A stretch of 64,000 bases of DNA, from positions 1 to 64,000 of the forward strand of contig VGID01000002.1 of assembly GCA_016868035.1 (NCBI GenBank), written 5' to 3'. Below, piece after piece: positions 16,879-25,455 of the stretch (its first letter is position 1; every line of letters begins with the position of its first letter). This DNA comes from Betaproteobacteria bacterium (lineage in GTDB: Bacteria > Pseudomonadota > Gammaproteobacteria > Burkholderiales > SG8-41). The notes beneath the pieces are model-generated. The model worked only from the letters and a program-made list of their open reading frames with translations, was not told where the DNA came from and ran no database searches. A program made the translations under genes and the position numbers.

Positions 16879-18103
16879 TGAATTCGACGACCTCAACCCG
16901 TCCCCGGGGCTGCTGATGGGACCGGGGCCCGTCAACGCGGACCCGCGCGTGCTGCGCGCGATGAGCGCGCCGCTGCTCGGGCAGTTCGATCCGCAGTTCC
17001 GCGATTACATGCGGCAGACTTCCGGACTCTACCGGGAGGTGTTCCAGACCCGGAATCCATGGACGCTCCTCGTCGACGGCACCTCCCGTTCCGGGATCGA
17101 GGCCGCGCTCGTATCGTTGATCGAGCCGGGCGACCGCGTCCTCGTGCCCGTCTTCGGGCGCTTCGGCCATCTGAAGGTCGAGATCGCACGCCGCTGCGGC
17201 GCGGAGGTGCGCGGCGTCGAGATCGAATGGGGCTCGGTGTTCGACGCCGAGCGGCTGGAAAGGGAGGTGAAGGCGTTCCGGCCGATGCTCGTCGCGGTGA
17301 GCCACGGGGACACTTCGACGACCATGGCGCAGCCGCTGGACGGCCTCGGGGCGATCTGCCGCGCCCACGATGCCCTGCTCTATGTTGACGCCACCGCGAC
17401 GCTCGGCGGCATGGACCTCCCGGTGGACCGATGGCACCTCGACATCGTCAGCGCGGGGCTGCAGAAATGCCTCGGCGGCCCGTCGGGCATCGCCCCGCTC
17501 ACGCTCAACGCGCGCGCCGAGAGCCGAATCGTGCGCCGGCGCCATACCGAGCAGGGCCTGCGGAACGCGGACACCATGGATGGCGAAGGTCCGGTCATCC
17601 GGTCCAACTACTTCGACCTCGCCGGCATCATGGATTACTGGTCGGAGAAGGCGCTCAACCACCACACCGAGGCAACCACGATGCTCTACGGCGCGCGCGA
17701 GTGCGCGCGCATCCTCCTGAAGGAAGGCCTCGCGCACGCGTTCGCGCGGCACGACGCGGCCTCGCGCGCGATGGTCGCGGGGATCACCGCGATGGGCCTC
17801 AAACCCTTCGGCGACCCGCGGCACAAGATGGCCAACGTGACCGGCGTGTGCATTCCGGAGGGCGTGGACGGAGACAAGGTTCGCCGCGCGCTGCTCGAGG
17901 ACTTCCACATTGAGATCGGTACTTCGTTCGGGCCGCTGCACGGCCGCATCTGGCGCATCGGCGCCATGGGATACAACGCACGCAGGGACGCGGTGCTCGT
18001 CACGCTCGGCGCGCTGGAAGCCGTGCTCGCCGGCGAGGGCGTGATGCTGCCGCGCGGCGCGGCGGTGGACGCGGCGCGCGCCGCCTACCGCAGCGCGAAT
18101 TAA
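16862..18103 (+). CDS. Class V aminotransferase, PucG-like (ureidoglycine/alanine-glyoxylate)
   Basis: The 413-residue product is a PLP enzyme with the MGPGPVNADPRVL opening, VDGTSRSGIEAA phosphate-binding loop, D176 in VDATATLGG and the PLP lysine K202 in LQKCLGGPSG. PucG proteins transaminate (S)-ureidoglycine with glyoxylate; serine- or alanine-glyoxylate aminotransferases share this fold. Next to an allantoate amidohydrolase-like gene and allantoinases, the PucG role is the best fit. The ATG at 16862 follows AAGGAA. Confidence 0.87.
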   Translation: MRSSPDEFDDLNPSPGLLMGPGPVNADPRVLRAMSAPLLGQFDPQFRDYMRQTSGLYREVFQTRNPWTLLVDGTSRSGIEAALVSLIEPGDRVLVPVFGRFGHLKVEIARRCGAEVRGVEIEWGSVFDAERLEREVKAFRPMLVAVSHGDTSTTMAQPLDGLGAICRAHDALLYVDATATLGGMDLPVDRWHLDIVSAGLQKCLGGPSGIAPLTLNARAESRIVRRRHTEQGLRNADTMDGEGPVIRSNYFDLAGIMDYWSEKALNHHTEATTMLYGARECARILLKEGLAHAFARHDAASRAMVAGITAMGLKPFGDPRHKMANVTGVCIPEGVDGDKVRRALLEDFHIEIGTSFGPLHGRIWRIGAMGYNARRDAVLVTLGALEAVLAGEGVMLPRGAAVDAARAAYRSAN

Positions 18104-18152
18104 CCCGCGTATTCCTCATGTCCAGTCTCATGGTTTCACCGGGAGCATTTTC

Positions 18153-19064
18153 ATGAACGCCTATCCGCGCGACCTCGTCGGCTACGGCCGCAACCCGCCG
18201 CATGCCCAGTGGCCGGGAGAGTCCCGGCTCGCCCTGCAGATCGTGCTCAATTACGAGGAGGGCGGGGAGCACTGCGTGCTGCACGGGGACGAGCATTCCG
18301 AAGGCTTCTTGAACGAGATCATCGGCAGCCCCACGTTCCCGATGCGGCACATGACGGTGGAGTCCATCTACGAATACGGAAGTCGCGCCGGCTTCTGGCG
18401 GCTCATGCGCCTGTTCGAGAGCCGCCGCATTCCGATCACGGTGCTGGGCGTGTCGATGGCGCTCGAGCGCAATCCCGAGGCGGTTGCCGCGATGATCGAG
18501 GCAAAGCACGAGATCGCGTGCCACGGCCTGCGCTGGGTGAGCTACCAGCAGATGGACGAGGAGACCGAGCGCAAGCACATGCGCGAGGCGGTGGCGATCA
18601 TCAGGCGCATGACCGGCGCCGCGCCGCTCGGCTGGTACACCGGACGCGACAGCCCGAATACCCGGCGCCTCGTCGTCGAGCACGGGGGCTTTCTCTACGA
18701 CGCCGATTCGTACGCCGACGATCTCCCCTACTGGGTCGAAGTGAGCGGCAAGCAGCACCTCGTCGTGCCCTACACACTCGAGGCGAACGACATGCGCTTC
18801 AACATGTACCAGGGCTTCAACTCGGGCGACCAGTTCTACGCGTATCTGCGCGACACCTTCGACGTGCTCTACGCGGAAGGCGCGGACCGGCCCAAGATGA
18901 TGTCGGTCGGGCTGCACTGCCGGCTGGCGGGCCGGCCGGGACGCTTCGCCGCCCTGCAGCGTTTCCTCGATCATGTGCAGAAGCACGACAAGGTCTGGAT
19001 CTGCCGGCGCCTCGACATTGCCCGGCACTGGCACGCGCGCCACCCGCCGAAGCCACGAGCATGA
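18153..19064 (+). CDS. puuE: Polysaccharide deacetylase-fold allantoinase-like protein (PuuE family)
   Basis: The 303-residue product has the PuuE signature: an RDLVGYGRNPPHAQWP opening, LNYEEGGE, the YEYGSRAGFWRLMRL segment and ACHGLRWVSYQ with the NodB-type histidine. It ends with a GLHCRLAGRPGRFAAL C-terminus. PuuE proteins hydrolyse allantoin to allantoate without the metal chemistry of classical allantoinases. It is the fifth gene in the ureide operon, followed closely by a racemase. Other substrates (cyclic ureides) are possible because a second paralogue is encoded at 19869-20753. Confidence 0.85.
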   Translation: MNAYPRDLVGYGRNPPHAQWPGESRLALQIVLNYEEGGEHCVLHGDEHSEGFLNEIIGSPTFPMRHMTVESIYEYGSRAGFWRLMRLFESRRIPITVLGVSMALERNPEAVAAMIEAKHEIACHGLRWVSYQQMDEETERKHMREAVAIIRRMTGAAPLGWYTGRDSPNTRRLVVEHGGFLYDADSYADDLPYWVEVSGKQHLVVPYTLEANDMRFNMYQGFNSGDQFYAYLRDTFDVLYAEGADRPKMMSVGLHCRLAGRPGRFAALQRFLDHVQKHDKVWICRRLDIARHWHARHPPKPRA

Positions 19065-19098
19065 CGAGGACGACCCTTACGGAAGGAGAGGAAAGATC

Positions 19099-19851
19099 GT
19101 GAGACTACTGGTCATCAACGCCAACACGAGCACGAACATCACGGAACGCGTGGCGAAAGCCGCGCGCGCCGCGGCGAGCCCGGGAACCGAGATCGTGCCG
19201 GTGACCGGGACCTTCGGGGCGCGCGTCATCAGCACCCGCTCGGAAGGCGCCATCGCGACGCACGCCGCTGTCGAGCTCGCCGCAAAGCACTCAGGCCGCT
19301 GCGACGCCGTGATGATCGCGGTATCGCTCGACACCGGGCTTGGCGCGCTGCGCGAGCTGCTCTCGATCCCGGTCGTGGGCATGACCGAAGCGGCCTGCCT
19401 CATCGCCTGCACGCTGGGCACCCGGTTCGGCGTGGTGACGCTCGGCACGCGCACGATCCCGCTCTACGAGGAGCTCATCGCAGGCTACGGACTCGAGCGC
19501 AGGCTCGCGGGCGTGCGCGCGGTGGACATCGAGCCGCGGCATTACAACGAGATGGAGCGGATCGACCAGGGAGTGGCCGAGCTCGCCAACGCGCTCGTTG
19601 CCGGAAACGGTGCGGAAGTGATCGTGCTCGCGGGCGCCGCGATTGCGGGACGGCACGGGCCCTTGCAGGAGAAGCTGGGCGTCCCGGCGCTCGACGGGAC
19701 CGCGTGCGGCGTGCAGCTCGCCGAGCTGCTGGTCCGGCTCGGCCCGAAGAAACCGACTCGCGGAAGCTACGCGCGCCCCGGCCCGAAGGAAGTCGTGAAC
19801 GTGGATCCGGAACTGATCCGGTTTTTTTCGGAGCCGAACCGACCGGAGTGA
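19099..19851 (+). CDS. Aspartate/glutamate/hydantoin racemase family (allantoin/hydantoin racemase)
   Basis: The 250-residue product has the family's INANTSTNITERV opening, one catalytic cysteine in EAACLIACTLGTRFGVVTLG and the second in DGTACGVQLAELL. GTG at 19099 is preceded by GGAAGGAGAGGAAAG. With PuuE upstream, interconversion of allantoin enantiomers (HpxA-like) is likely; hydantoin racemase is the other reading and fits the hydantoinase at 22851-24284. Confidence 0.87.
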   Translation: MRLLVINANTSTNITERVAKAARAAASPGTEIVPVTGTFGARVISTRSEGAIATHAAVELAAKHSGRCDAVMIAVSLDTGLGALRELLSIPVVGMTEAACLIACTLGTRFGVVTLGTRTIPLYEELIAGYGLERRLAGVRAVDIEPRHYNEMERIDQGVAELANALVAGNGAEVIVLAGAAIAGRHGPLQEKLGVPALDGTACGVQLAELLVRLGPKKPTRGSYARPGPKEVVNVDPELIRFFSEPNRPE

Positions 19852-19868
19852 CCGCGCGCCGTGCGGCC

Positions 19869-20753
19869 TCAGCCGCTGCGCTCGATCCAGTAGCGCGCGA
19901 TCTCGTCGCGGCGCGCGATCCACGCGCCGCCCCGCTTCGCGATGTGGTTAAGCACGGCCTCGAGCGCCGCGATGCGCCCCGGCCGCCCGATGATGCGCAG
20001 GTGCAGCCCGATGGACAGCATCCGCGGTCCCGCCTTCCCTTCCCGCCACAGCCAGTCGTAGGCATCGTTCACGTAGGTCGCGAAATCCTCGCCCGTGACG
20101 TAGCGGTGCGTTCGGTGGAACTGCATGTCGTTGGTATCGAAGCTGTACGGCATCACGAGGTGCCGCCGACCCGCCACGTCGAGAAAATAAGGCAAATCGT
20201 CGTTGTAGGCGTCGCTGTCGTAGAGGAACCCTCCCTCCTCGACCAGCAGGCGGCGAGTGTTCTCCGAGGCGGCCGAGCGCGTGTGCCAGCCGACCGGCCG
20301 CTTGCCGGTAGCCGCCTCGATCGCGCGCACCGTGCGCGCGATGCGCTCGCGCTCCTCCTGCTCCGTGAGGCCCTGGTGCGACTCCCAGCGGTAGCCGTGC
20401 GCGGAGACCTCGTGCCCGCGATCGCTCGCGTCCTTCGCGAGCCACGGCGACACCTCCACCGCGCGCCCGCACGAGCTCAGCGTCGCCCGGGCGCCGAAGC
20501 CGTCGAGCACCTCCATGATCCGCCAGTAGCCCGCGCGGGTGCCGTACTCGTAGTGGCTCTCCATGCACGGGTCCGGGCGCTGCACGAACTCCTCGGAGAT
20601 CTCGTGGTGGGATTCGTTCCGCGGGTCGCCGCCGGAAACCGTGAATTCCGCGCCCTCCTCGTAGTTGATCACGATGGAAACCGCGACCCTGGCTGCGTCC
20701 GGCCACCGTATTTCGGGAGGACGCCCGCTGTAGCCGCGAAAATCCCGTGGCAT
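19869..20753 (-). CDS. Second PuuE-like polysaccharide deacetylase
   Basis: The 294-residue product is a paralogue of the one at 18153. It opens RDFRGYSGRPPEIRWP and continues with INYEEGAE, HYEYGTRAGYWRIMEVL, SAHGYRWESHQG and GLHLRIIGRPGRIAAL. It is on the opposite strand, convergent with the racemase, and heads a Bug-Bug-hydantoinase series only by proximity. Two diverged copies suggest two ring substrates or two stereoisomers. Confidence 0.85.
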   Translation of the reverse strand: MPRDFRGYSGRPPEIRWPDAARVAVSIVINYEEGAEFTVSGGDPRNESHHEISEEFVQRPDPCMESHYEYGTRAGYWRIMEVLDGFGARATLSSCGRAVEVSPWLAKDASDRGHEVSAHGYRWESHQGLTEQEERERIARTVRAIEAATGKRPVGWHTRSAASENTRRLLVEEGGFLYDSDAYNDDLPYFLDVAGRRHLVMPYSFDTNDMQFHRTHRYVTGEDFATYVNDAYDWLWREGKAGPRMLSIGLHLRIIGRPGRIAALEAVLNHIAKRGGAWIARRDEIARYWIERSG

Positions 20754-20793
20754 GAACCCGTTCCTTTCCTTCCTTGTTGCGCCGCGCCGGCGA

Positions 20794-21771
20794 CTAATCG
20801 ATCCGCGCGCCGGAGGCCTTGACGAGCCTGCCCATTTTCTCGGTTTCCGCTTTCACGAAGGCGGTGAATTCGTCCGCGCTCATCGCCAGGGGCTCGGCAC
20901 CCTGCTTGCCCAGGACCTCTCTTACTTCCGGCAGGCTCAGGATCCGCCGCACTTCGGCGTTGAGCTTGACGGTGAGGCCCTTCGGCAGCCTGGCGGGGCC
21001 GAACATCCCCCACCACGACTCGAACGCATAACCCTTGATCCCGAGCTCGGCGAGCGTCGGGACGTCGGGCAGCGCCGGCGAGCGCTTGGGCGTGCACACC
21101 GCGAGGACCCGGATGCGCTTGTCCTGCTGGAGCGGCACGACGTTGATGACCGGAGGAAACATGAGATCGATGCTGCCCCCGAGCAGATCGGTGATGGCGG
21201 GAGCGTTCCCCTTGTACGGTACGTGGAGCATGTCCACCCCGGCCGTCAGCTTGAAGAGCTCCGCCGCGAGGTGCAGGGTGCTGCCGGCGCCCGCGGAGCC
21301 GAACTTGAGCTGCCCCGGCTTCGACTTCGCGAGCTGCACCAGCTCGGAGACGGTCTTCGCCGGCACGTTGGCATTCACGATGAGCACGTTCGAGATCGCC
21401 GCGACCGGCGCGATCGAGGTGAAATCCTTCAACGTGTCGTACGGGAGCTTTGCGTAGAGGCTCGCGTTGATCGCGTGCGACGAGGACGTCACCAGCAGCG
21501 TGTGCCCGTCGGGCGCCGCCTTCGCGACGACCTCGGAGCCCACGATCCCGCCCGCGCCGGTGCGGTTGTCCACGATCGCCTGCTGGCCCCAGCTCTCGGT
21601 CAGGCGGTGGGCGATCACGCGCGCGAGGATGTCGGCCGCGCCGCCCGGCGCGAACGGCACGACCATGCGCAGCGGCCGGCCGGGATATTCCTGCGCGTGC
21701 GCCGCTCCCGCAAACGGAACCAGCAGCGCGGCGCAAAGCGCTGCCCTGACGATCGGTGTGTATTCGATCAT
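20794..21771 (-). CDS. Bug/TctC-family receptor
   Basis: The 325-residue product has a signal peptide cleaved near AHAQE, RPLRMVVPFAPGGAADILAR, DNRTGAGGIVGSEVVAKAAP and VPTLAELGI motifs. It lies 40 bp upstream of the PuuE-like gene on the same strand and 84 bp downstream of another Bug gene, forming a minus-strand series of hydantoinase, Bug, Bug, PuuE-like. Confidence 0.93.
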   Translation of the reverse strand: MIEYTPIVRAALCAALLVPFAGAAHAQEYPGRPLRMVVPFAPGGAADILARVIAHRLTESWGQQAIVDNRTGAGGIVGSEVVAKAAPDGHTLLVTSSSHAINASLYAKLPYDTLKDFTSIAPVAAISNVLIVNANVPAKTVSELVQLAKSKPGQLKFGSAGAGSTLHLAAELFKLTAGVDMLHVPYKGNAPAITDLLGGSIDLMFPPVINVVPLQQDKRIRVLAVCTPKRSPALPDVPTLAELGIKGYAFESWWGMFGPARLPKGLTVKLNAEVRRILSLPEVREVLGKQGAEPLAMSADEFTAFVKAETEKMGRLVKASGARID

Positions 21772-21855
21772 GGCCTCCTCCTTTCTTGTTCATGCCGTCC
21801 CAGCCCGTGCATGCGCGCCGGGCGTCGCACCCCGCTGCACATCCAACGGGGCATT

Positions 21856-22827
21856 CTACCCCCCGACGCCCGATGCCTTCAGAAGCTTGCCGAGCTTCGC
21901 GACCTCGCTCTTGATCAGTGCGTCGAAATCCGCGGGCTTCGTGATCAGGGGCTGCGCGCCCTGGCTCGTGAGCCGCGTCTTCACGTCGGGATTTTCAAGC
22001 GCGCGAGCGATGTGCTGGTTGAGCCTGTTGATGATCGGCCGCGGAGTGCCGGCCGGAGCGATGATTCCGAACCACGGAGTGAACTCGAAACCGGGGAGCC
22101 CCGTCTCCGCGATCGTCGGAACGTTGGGGAACGCCATCGAACGCTGGGTCGTGGTGACCGCGACCGCGAGCAGCCGCCCGTCGTCGGTGAACGGCTTGGC
22201 CGAGTTGACGGGAACGAAGGTCATGTCGACCCTGCGGCCGAGCACCTCCGCGAGCCCGTCCGCCGGGCCCTTGAACGGCACGTGCAGGATCTCGATGCCC
22301 GCCATGGTCTTGAACAGCTCGCCGGTGAGGTGCGTGGCCGTGCCGCTGCCCGATGAGGCGAAGCTCAGCTTGCCCGGGGCCGACTTCGCACGCTCGATCG
22401 TATCCTTCACGGACTTCATCCCGGCCGCCGGATGCACGATCAGCACGTACGGAACGATCGCCATCGTGGCCACGCCGGAGAAGTCCCGGACGGTGTCGTA
22501 CGGGAGATTCTTGTAATAGGTGGCGTTGATCGCGTGGCTCGAGGAGGCGATGAACAGCGTGTAGCCGTCGGCGGCAGACTTGGCGACGATGCCCGCCCCG
22601 ATCGTGCCGCCCGCGCCTGCGCGATTATCGACGATGAACTGCCGGCCGAGATCCTCCGTGAGCTTCTGCCCTACGACCCGTGCGAGGATGTCCGCCGAGC
22701 CGCCCGGCGAGAACCCGACGACGACGCGCACCGGCTTCGTCGGATAGGCCTGGGCGTGCGCCGGGAACCCGGCAAGAATGGCAAAGATGGAAACCGCCTG
22801 AACGACGCCGCGTGCCTTAGCGTTCAT
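21856..22827 (-). CDS. Bug/TctC-family receptor
   Basis: The 323-residue product begins at the ATG at 22827, preceded by GGAGGTG. It has a signal peptide (cleavage near AHAQA), KPVRVVVGFSPGGSADILAR, DNRAGAGGTIGAGIVAKSAA and VPTIAETGLPG. It follows the hydantoinase by 23 bp and so is probably co-transcribed with it; a cyclic ureide or its acid product is a plausible ligand. Confidence 0.93.
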   Translation of the reverse strand: MNAKARGVVQAVSIFAILAGFPAHAQAYPTKPVRVVVGFSPGGSADILARVVGQKLTEDLGRQFIVDNRAGAGGTIGAGIVAKSAADGYTLFIASSSHAINATYYKNLPYDTVRDFSGVATMAIVPYVLIVHPAAGMKSVKDTIERAKSAPGKLSFASSGSGTATHLTGELFKTMAGIEILHVPFKGPADGLAEVLGRRVDMTFVPVNSAKPFTDDGRLLAVAVTTTQRSMAFPNVPTIAETGLPGFEFTPWFGIIAPAGTPRPIINRLNQHIARALENPDVKTRLTSQGAQPLITKPADFDALIKSEVAKLGKLLKASGVGG

Positions 22828-22850
22828 TTCACACCTCCTGCCGGTTGTCG

Positions 22851-24284
22851 TTACCGGCTGACTGTGCGGGCCGGTTTCGGCCGTGCGGGATCCGGTAGCT
22901 CGCACTTCAGGAAGCGGCCGCGCCCCGGCTTGCCGGTCACACGGCCATTGTCCCATACGACCTCGCCCCGCGAGAGCGTGGTTACGGGCCATCCCTTCAC
23001 TTTGATGCCCTCGTAGGGCGTGTAATCCACGTTGTGATGCAGCACGGAATTGGTTATCGTCACTTCCTTGTTTGGGTCCCACACCGCGATGTCCGCGTCG
23101 GCGCCGATGGCGATCGTGCCCTTGCGCGGGTAGAGCCCGTACATCTTGGCCGGGTCGGTCGCCGTGAGCGCGACGAAGCGGTTGAGGCTGATGCGCCCGC
23201 CGCCCACGCCCGCCGAGTAGAGCAGCGGCATGCGCGTCTCCACCCCCGGGATGCCGTTCGGAATGTAGCGGAAGGCGACGTCCCTGCCGCCGAGCTTCTT
23301 GCCCTTCGGATCCTCGTAGCGAAACGGGGCGTGGTCCGAGGACACGATATTGAACAACCCGTCGGCGAGCCCGTCCCACACCGCCTCCTGGCTGGCCTTG
23401 TCGCGCGGAGGCGGGCTGCACACGCACTTGGCGCCCTCGAAGCCCTCGCCCTCGAGGTCCCCGGCGGTTAGAAAGAGATATTGCGGACAGGTCTCCGCGT
23501 AGATCCTCATGCCCCGCGCGCGCGCCCAGCGGATCTGCTCGATCGCCTCCGGGCCCGATACGTGCACGATCAATATCGGCACGTCCACGAGCTCCGAGAG
23601 CATGATCGCCCGGTGCGTCGCCTCGCGCTCGATCGCCGGCGGGTGCGAGGCCGCGTGGTATTTGGGCGCCGTCTTGCCGGCGCGCTCGAGCAGCTCCGTG
23701 AGCCAGCCGATGGAATCCGAGTTCTCCGCGTGCACCATGGTGAGCGCGCCTTCGCGGCGCGCGAGCGCCAGCACGTCGAGCATCTGGCGGTCGTTGAGCC
23801 GCACGCGGTCGTAGGTCATGTAGACCTTGAACGAGGTGCAGCCCTGCCGGAAGAGCTCGGGCAGCTCCTCGCGCAGCACGGTCTCGGTGGGGTCGCTCAC
23901 GATCAGGTGAAAGGCGTAATCCACGACCGCCTTCCCGCTCGCGCGGCGGTGGTAGTCCTCCACCGCGGCCATCAGCGACTGGCCCTTCTCCTGCGCGGCG
24001 AACGGAATCACGGTGGTGGTGCCCCCGCACGCGGCCGATCGCGTCCCGCTCTCGAAATCGTCCGCCATCTGCACGCCACCCGGCATCGGCTGGTCGAGAT
24101 GGACGTGCGCATCCACCCCGCCCGGCAGGACGAGCTTGCGCGCAGCGTCGACCTCGATCGCGCCCTTGCCGAGCTCGCGCGCGAGCGCCACCACTTTGCC
24201 CCCGGCGATGCCGACGTCGCACTGCATGACATCGGACGCGGTGGCGACCGTACCGTTACGGATCACGACATCGTAACCGCCCAT
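22851..24284 (-). CDS. hydA: Dihydropyrimidinase / D-hydantoinase
   Basis: The 477-residue product is a cyclic amidohydrolase. Metal ligands are H60 and H62 (DAHVHLD), carboxylated K153 (SFKVYMTYD), H185 (MVHAE), H241 (VHVSG) and D317 (SSDHAPF), all in normal order; family length is about 460-490. It opens dihydropyrimidine or 5-substituted hydantoin rings to N-carbamoyl acids. Allantoinase activity is less likely because of the FKVYMTYD pattern. It leads the Bug-containing minus-strand series and fits the neighbouring racemase and N-carbamoyl hydrolase-like gene. Confidence 0.92.
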   Translation of the reverse strand: MGGYDVVIRNGTVATASDVMQCDVGIAGGKVVALARELGKGAIEVDAARKLVLPGGVDAHVHLDQPMPGGVQMADDFESGTRSAACGGTTTVIPFAAQEKGQSLMAAVEDYHRRASGKAVVDYAFHLIVSDPTETVLREELPELFRQGCTSFKVYMTYDRVRLNDRQMLDVLALARREGALTMVHAENSDSIGWLTELLERAGKTAPKYHAASHPPAIEREATHRAIMLSELVDVPILIVHVSGPEAIEQIRWARARGMRIYAETCPQYLFLTAGDLEGEGFEGAKCVCSPPPRDKASQEAVWDGLADGLFNIVSSDHAPFRYEDPKGKKLGGRDVAFRYIPNGIPGVETRMPLLYSAGVGGGRISLNRFVALTATDPAKMYGLYPRKGTIAIGADADIAVWDPNKEVTITNSVLHHNVDYTPYEGIKVKGWPVTTLSRGEVVWDNGRVTGKPGRGRFLKCELPDPARPKPARTVSR

Positions 24285-24358
24285 CTACTTTCCTCGCTCT
24301 ATCCGAAAGGGCCTAACGATACCAGAATCCCGTGCGTCCCCATCGGTGCGCCTCGTAC

Positions 24359-24562
24359 CTACATCATCCGGCGCGGGCCCCACTGCCAGTCGAACATGCC
24401 GCCGAACATCAGGCCCAGCACCGCGGACGTAACGGAACCGATGACGATCAGGATGACGATCGCCGGGATCGCCGCGAGCGCCCACTTGACCATCAGCACG
24501 ACCATGGACCAGAAGGGAATCTTGATGTCGGTGACCACGACCTGCCCCGAGTTGCCTTCCAT
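24359..24562 (-). CDS. Small membrane protein
   Basis: The 67-residue product has a hydrophobic core (residues 17-57) that can form one long or two short membrane helices, then ends in a Trp/Arg tail (MFDWQWGPRRMM). AGGAGG is placed 6 nt before the ATG, so it is very likely translated. No family recognised. It sits 74 bp downstream of the region containing the hydantoinase start, on the same strand. Confidence 0.7.
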   Translation of the reverse strand: MEGNSGQVVVTDIKIPFWSMVVLMVKWALAAIPAIVILIVIGSVTSAVLGLMFGGMFDWQWGPRRMM

Positions 24563-24645
24563 GCACGCCTCCTGTGAGGATTCCCGCCGGCGGCGCCGGC
24601 GCGGTTACACTAGAACATATCTCAAAAATCAGAGAACATCATCAG

Positions 24646-24763
24646 CCGTAGATAAATGCGGATACACGCCGATCAGAACTCAGGAGGCGTGAGCAGTAAG
24701 CAGTGGGCGGTAAGCGCCGGAGACCGACGCCCCCCTCTCCGCTTACCACTTACCGCTTACCGG
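24646..24763. repeat. Composite repeat: 30-bp motif plus inverted heptad arrays (locus B)
   Basis: A 30-bp motif (24646-24675, core GATACACGCCGATCA) matches 27 of 30 bases of the motif at 51476-51505. It is followed by a left array at 24695-24717 (AGTAAGC, AGTGGGC, GGTAAGC). A right array at 24739-24763 reads, on the minus strand, GGTAAGC, GGTAAGT, GGTAAGC. The G-rich strands converge inward across a 21-bp spacer. The right arm ends 7 bp before the ATG of the HMCES/YedK gene and leaves no room for a Shine-Dalgarno. Confidence 0.88.
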
Positions 24764-24770
24764 ATTCTCC

Positions 24771-25448
24771 ATGTGCGGACGCTACACCATTACGAAGTCG
24801 CGGCTGGAGGCGGCCGAGCGCGCGCTCGCAAAACTGATTGAGTACCGCTGGCCCGACCTTCCGCCCCGCTACAACACCAGCCCCGGGACCGAAATTCCCG
24901 TCATCCGGCTCGATCCGGAGCGCGGCGCGGACCTCGTCCGGCTCAAATGGGGCCTGCTGCCGTACTGGTCGAAGGAATCGACGATCCGCTACAGCACCAT
25001 AAACGCGATGGCCGAGACCGTCGAAAAAAAGCCGAGCTACCGCGTGCCGTTCCGCAAACGCCGCTGCCTGATCCCGGCCGACGGCTGGTACGAGTGGCAG
25101 AAGCTGCCGAAGGGAAAGCAAAAATGGTGGCTGAGCCTGAAGGACGGAGCCGATTTCTGCTTCGCGGGCTTGTGGGACCGCTGGCACCGGGGCGACGACG
25201 CGATCGAGTCGTGCACCATCATCGTGACCGACGCCGCCGAGAGCGTGCGCCACATCCACGACCGCATGCCGGTGATCCTGGCGCCGCGCAACTACGAGTT
25301 CTGGCTGGATCCCGGCGTCGAGGAGGTGCCGGCGCTGAAGGCGCTGCTCAGGCCCGCTCCCGGCGCGTCCATCTCCGCGCACGCCGTCGCAAATCCCCCG
25401 CGCCCGCGCGACGACGACGCGTCTCTCGTGAAGCCGTTTGCGGCGTAA
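24771..25448 (+). CDS. SOS response-associated peptidase (HMCES/YedK family)
   Basis: The 225-residue product is an SRAP-domain protein. It has catalytic C2 (MCGRYT, exposed after Met removal), N35 (PPRYNTSPG), E108 (ADGWYEW) and H163 (HDRMPVIL), which form the thiazolidine crosslink to abasic sites in single-stranded DNA and later resolve it. The length is normal and the start is fixed by the obligatory MCGR. The initiation region is formed by repeat locus B, so its expression signals may come from the repeat or translation may be leaderless. Confidence 0.93.
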   Translation: MCGRYTITKSRLEAAERALAKLIEYRWPDLPPRYNTSPGTEIPVIRLDPERGADLVRLKWGLLPYWSKESTIRYSTINAMAETVEKKPSYRVPFRKRRCLIPADGWYEWQKLPKGKQKWWLSLKDGADFCFAGLWDRWHRGDDAIESCTIIVTDAAESVRHIHDRMPVILAPRNYEFWLDPGVEEVPALKALLRPAPGASISAHAVANPPRPRDDDASLVKPFAA

Positions 25449-25455
25449 CGCTCCG

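Noticed and set aside
21856-24222. A 788-codon frame joining hydantoinase antiframe and the Bug gene
   Set aside because: The first 460 codons are a shadow of the hydantoinase gene; the Bug protein starts at 22827 with its own ribosome site and signal peptide.
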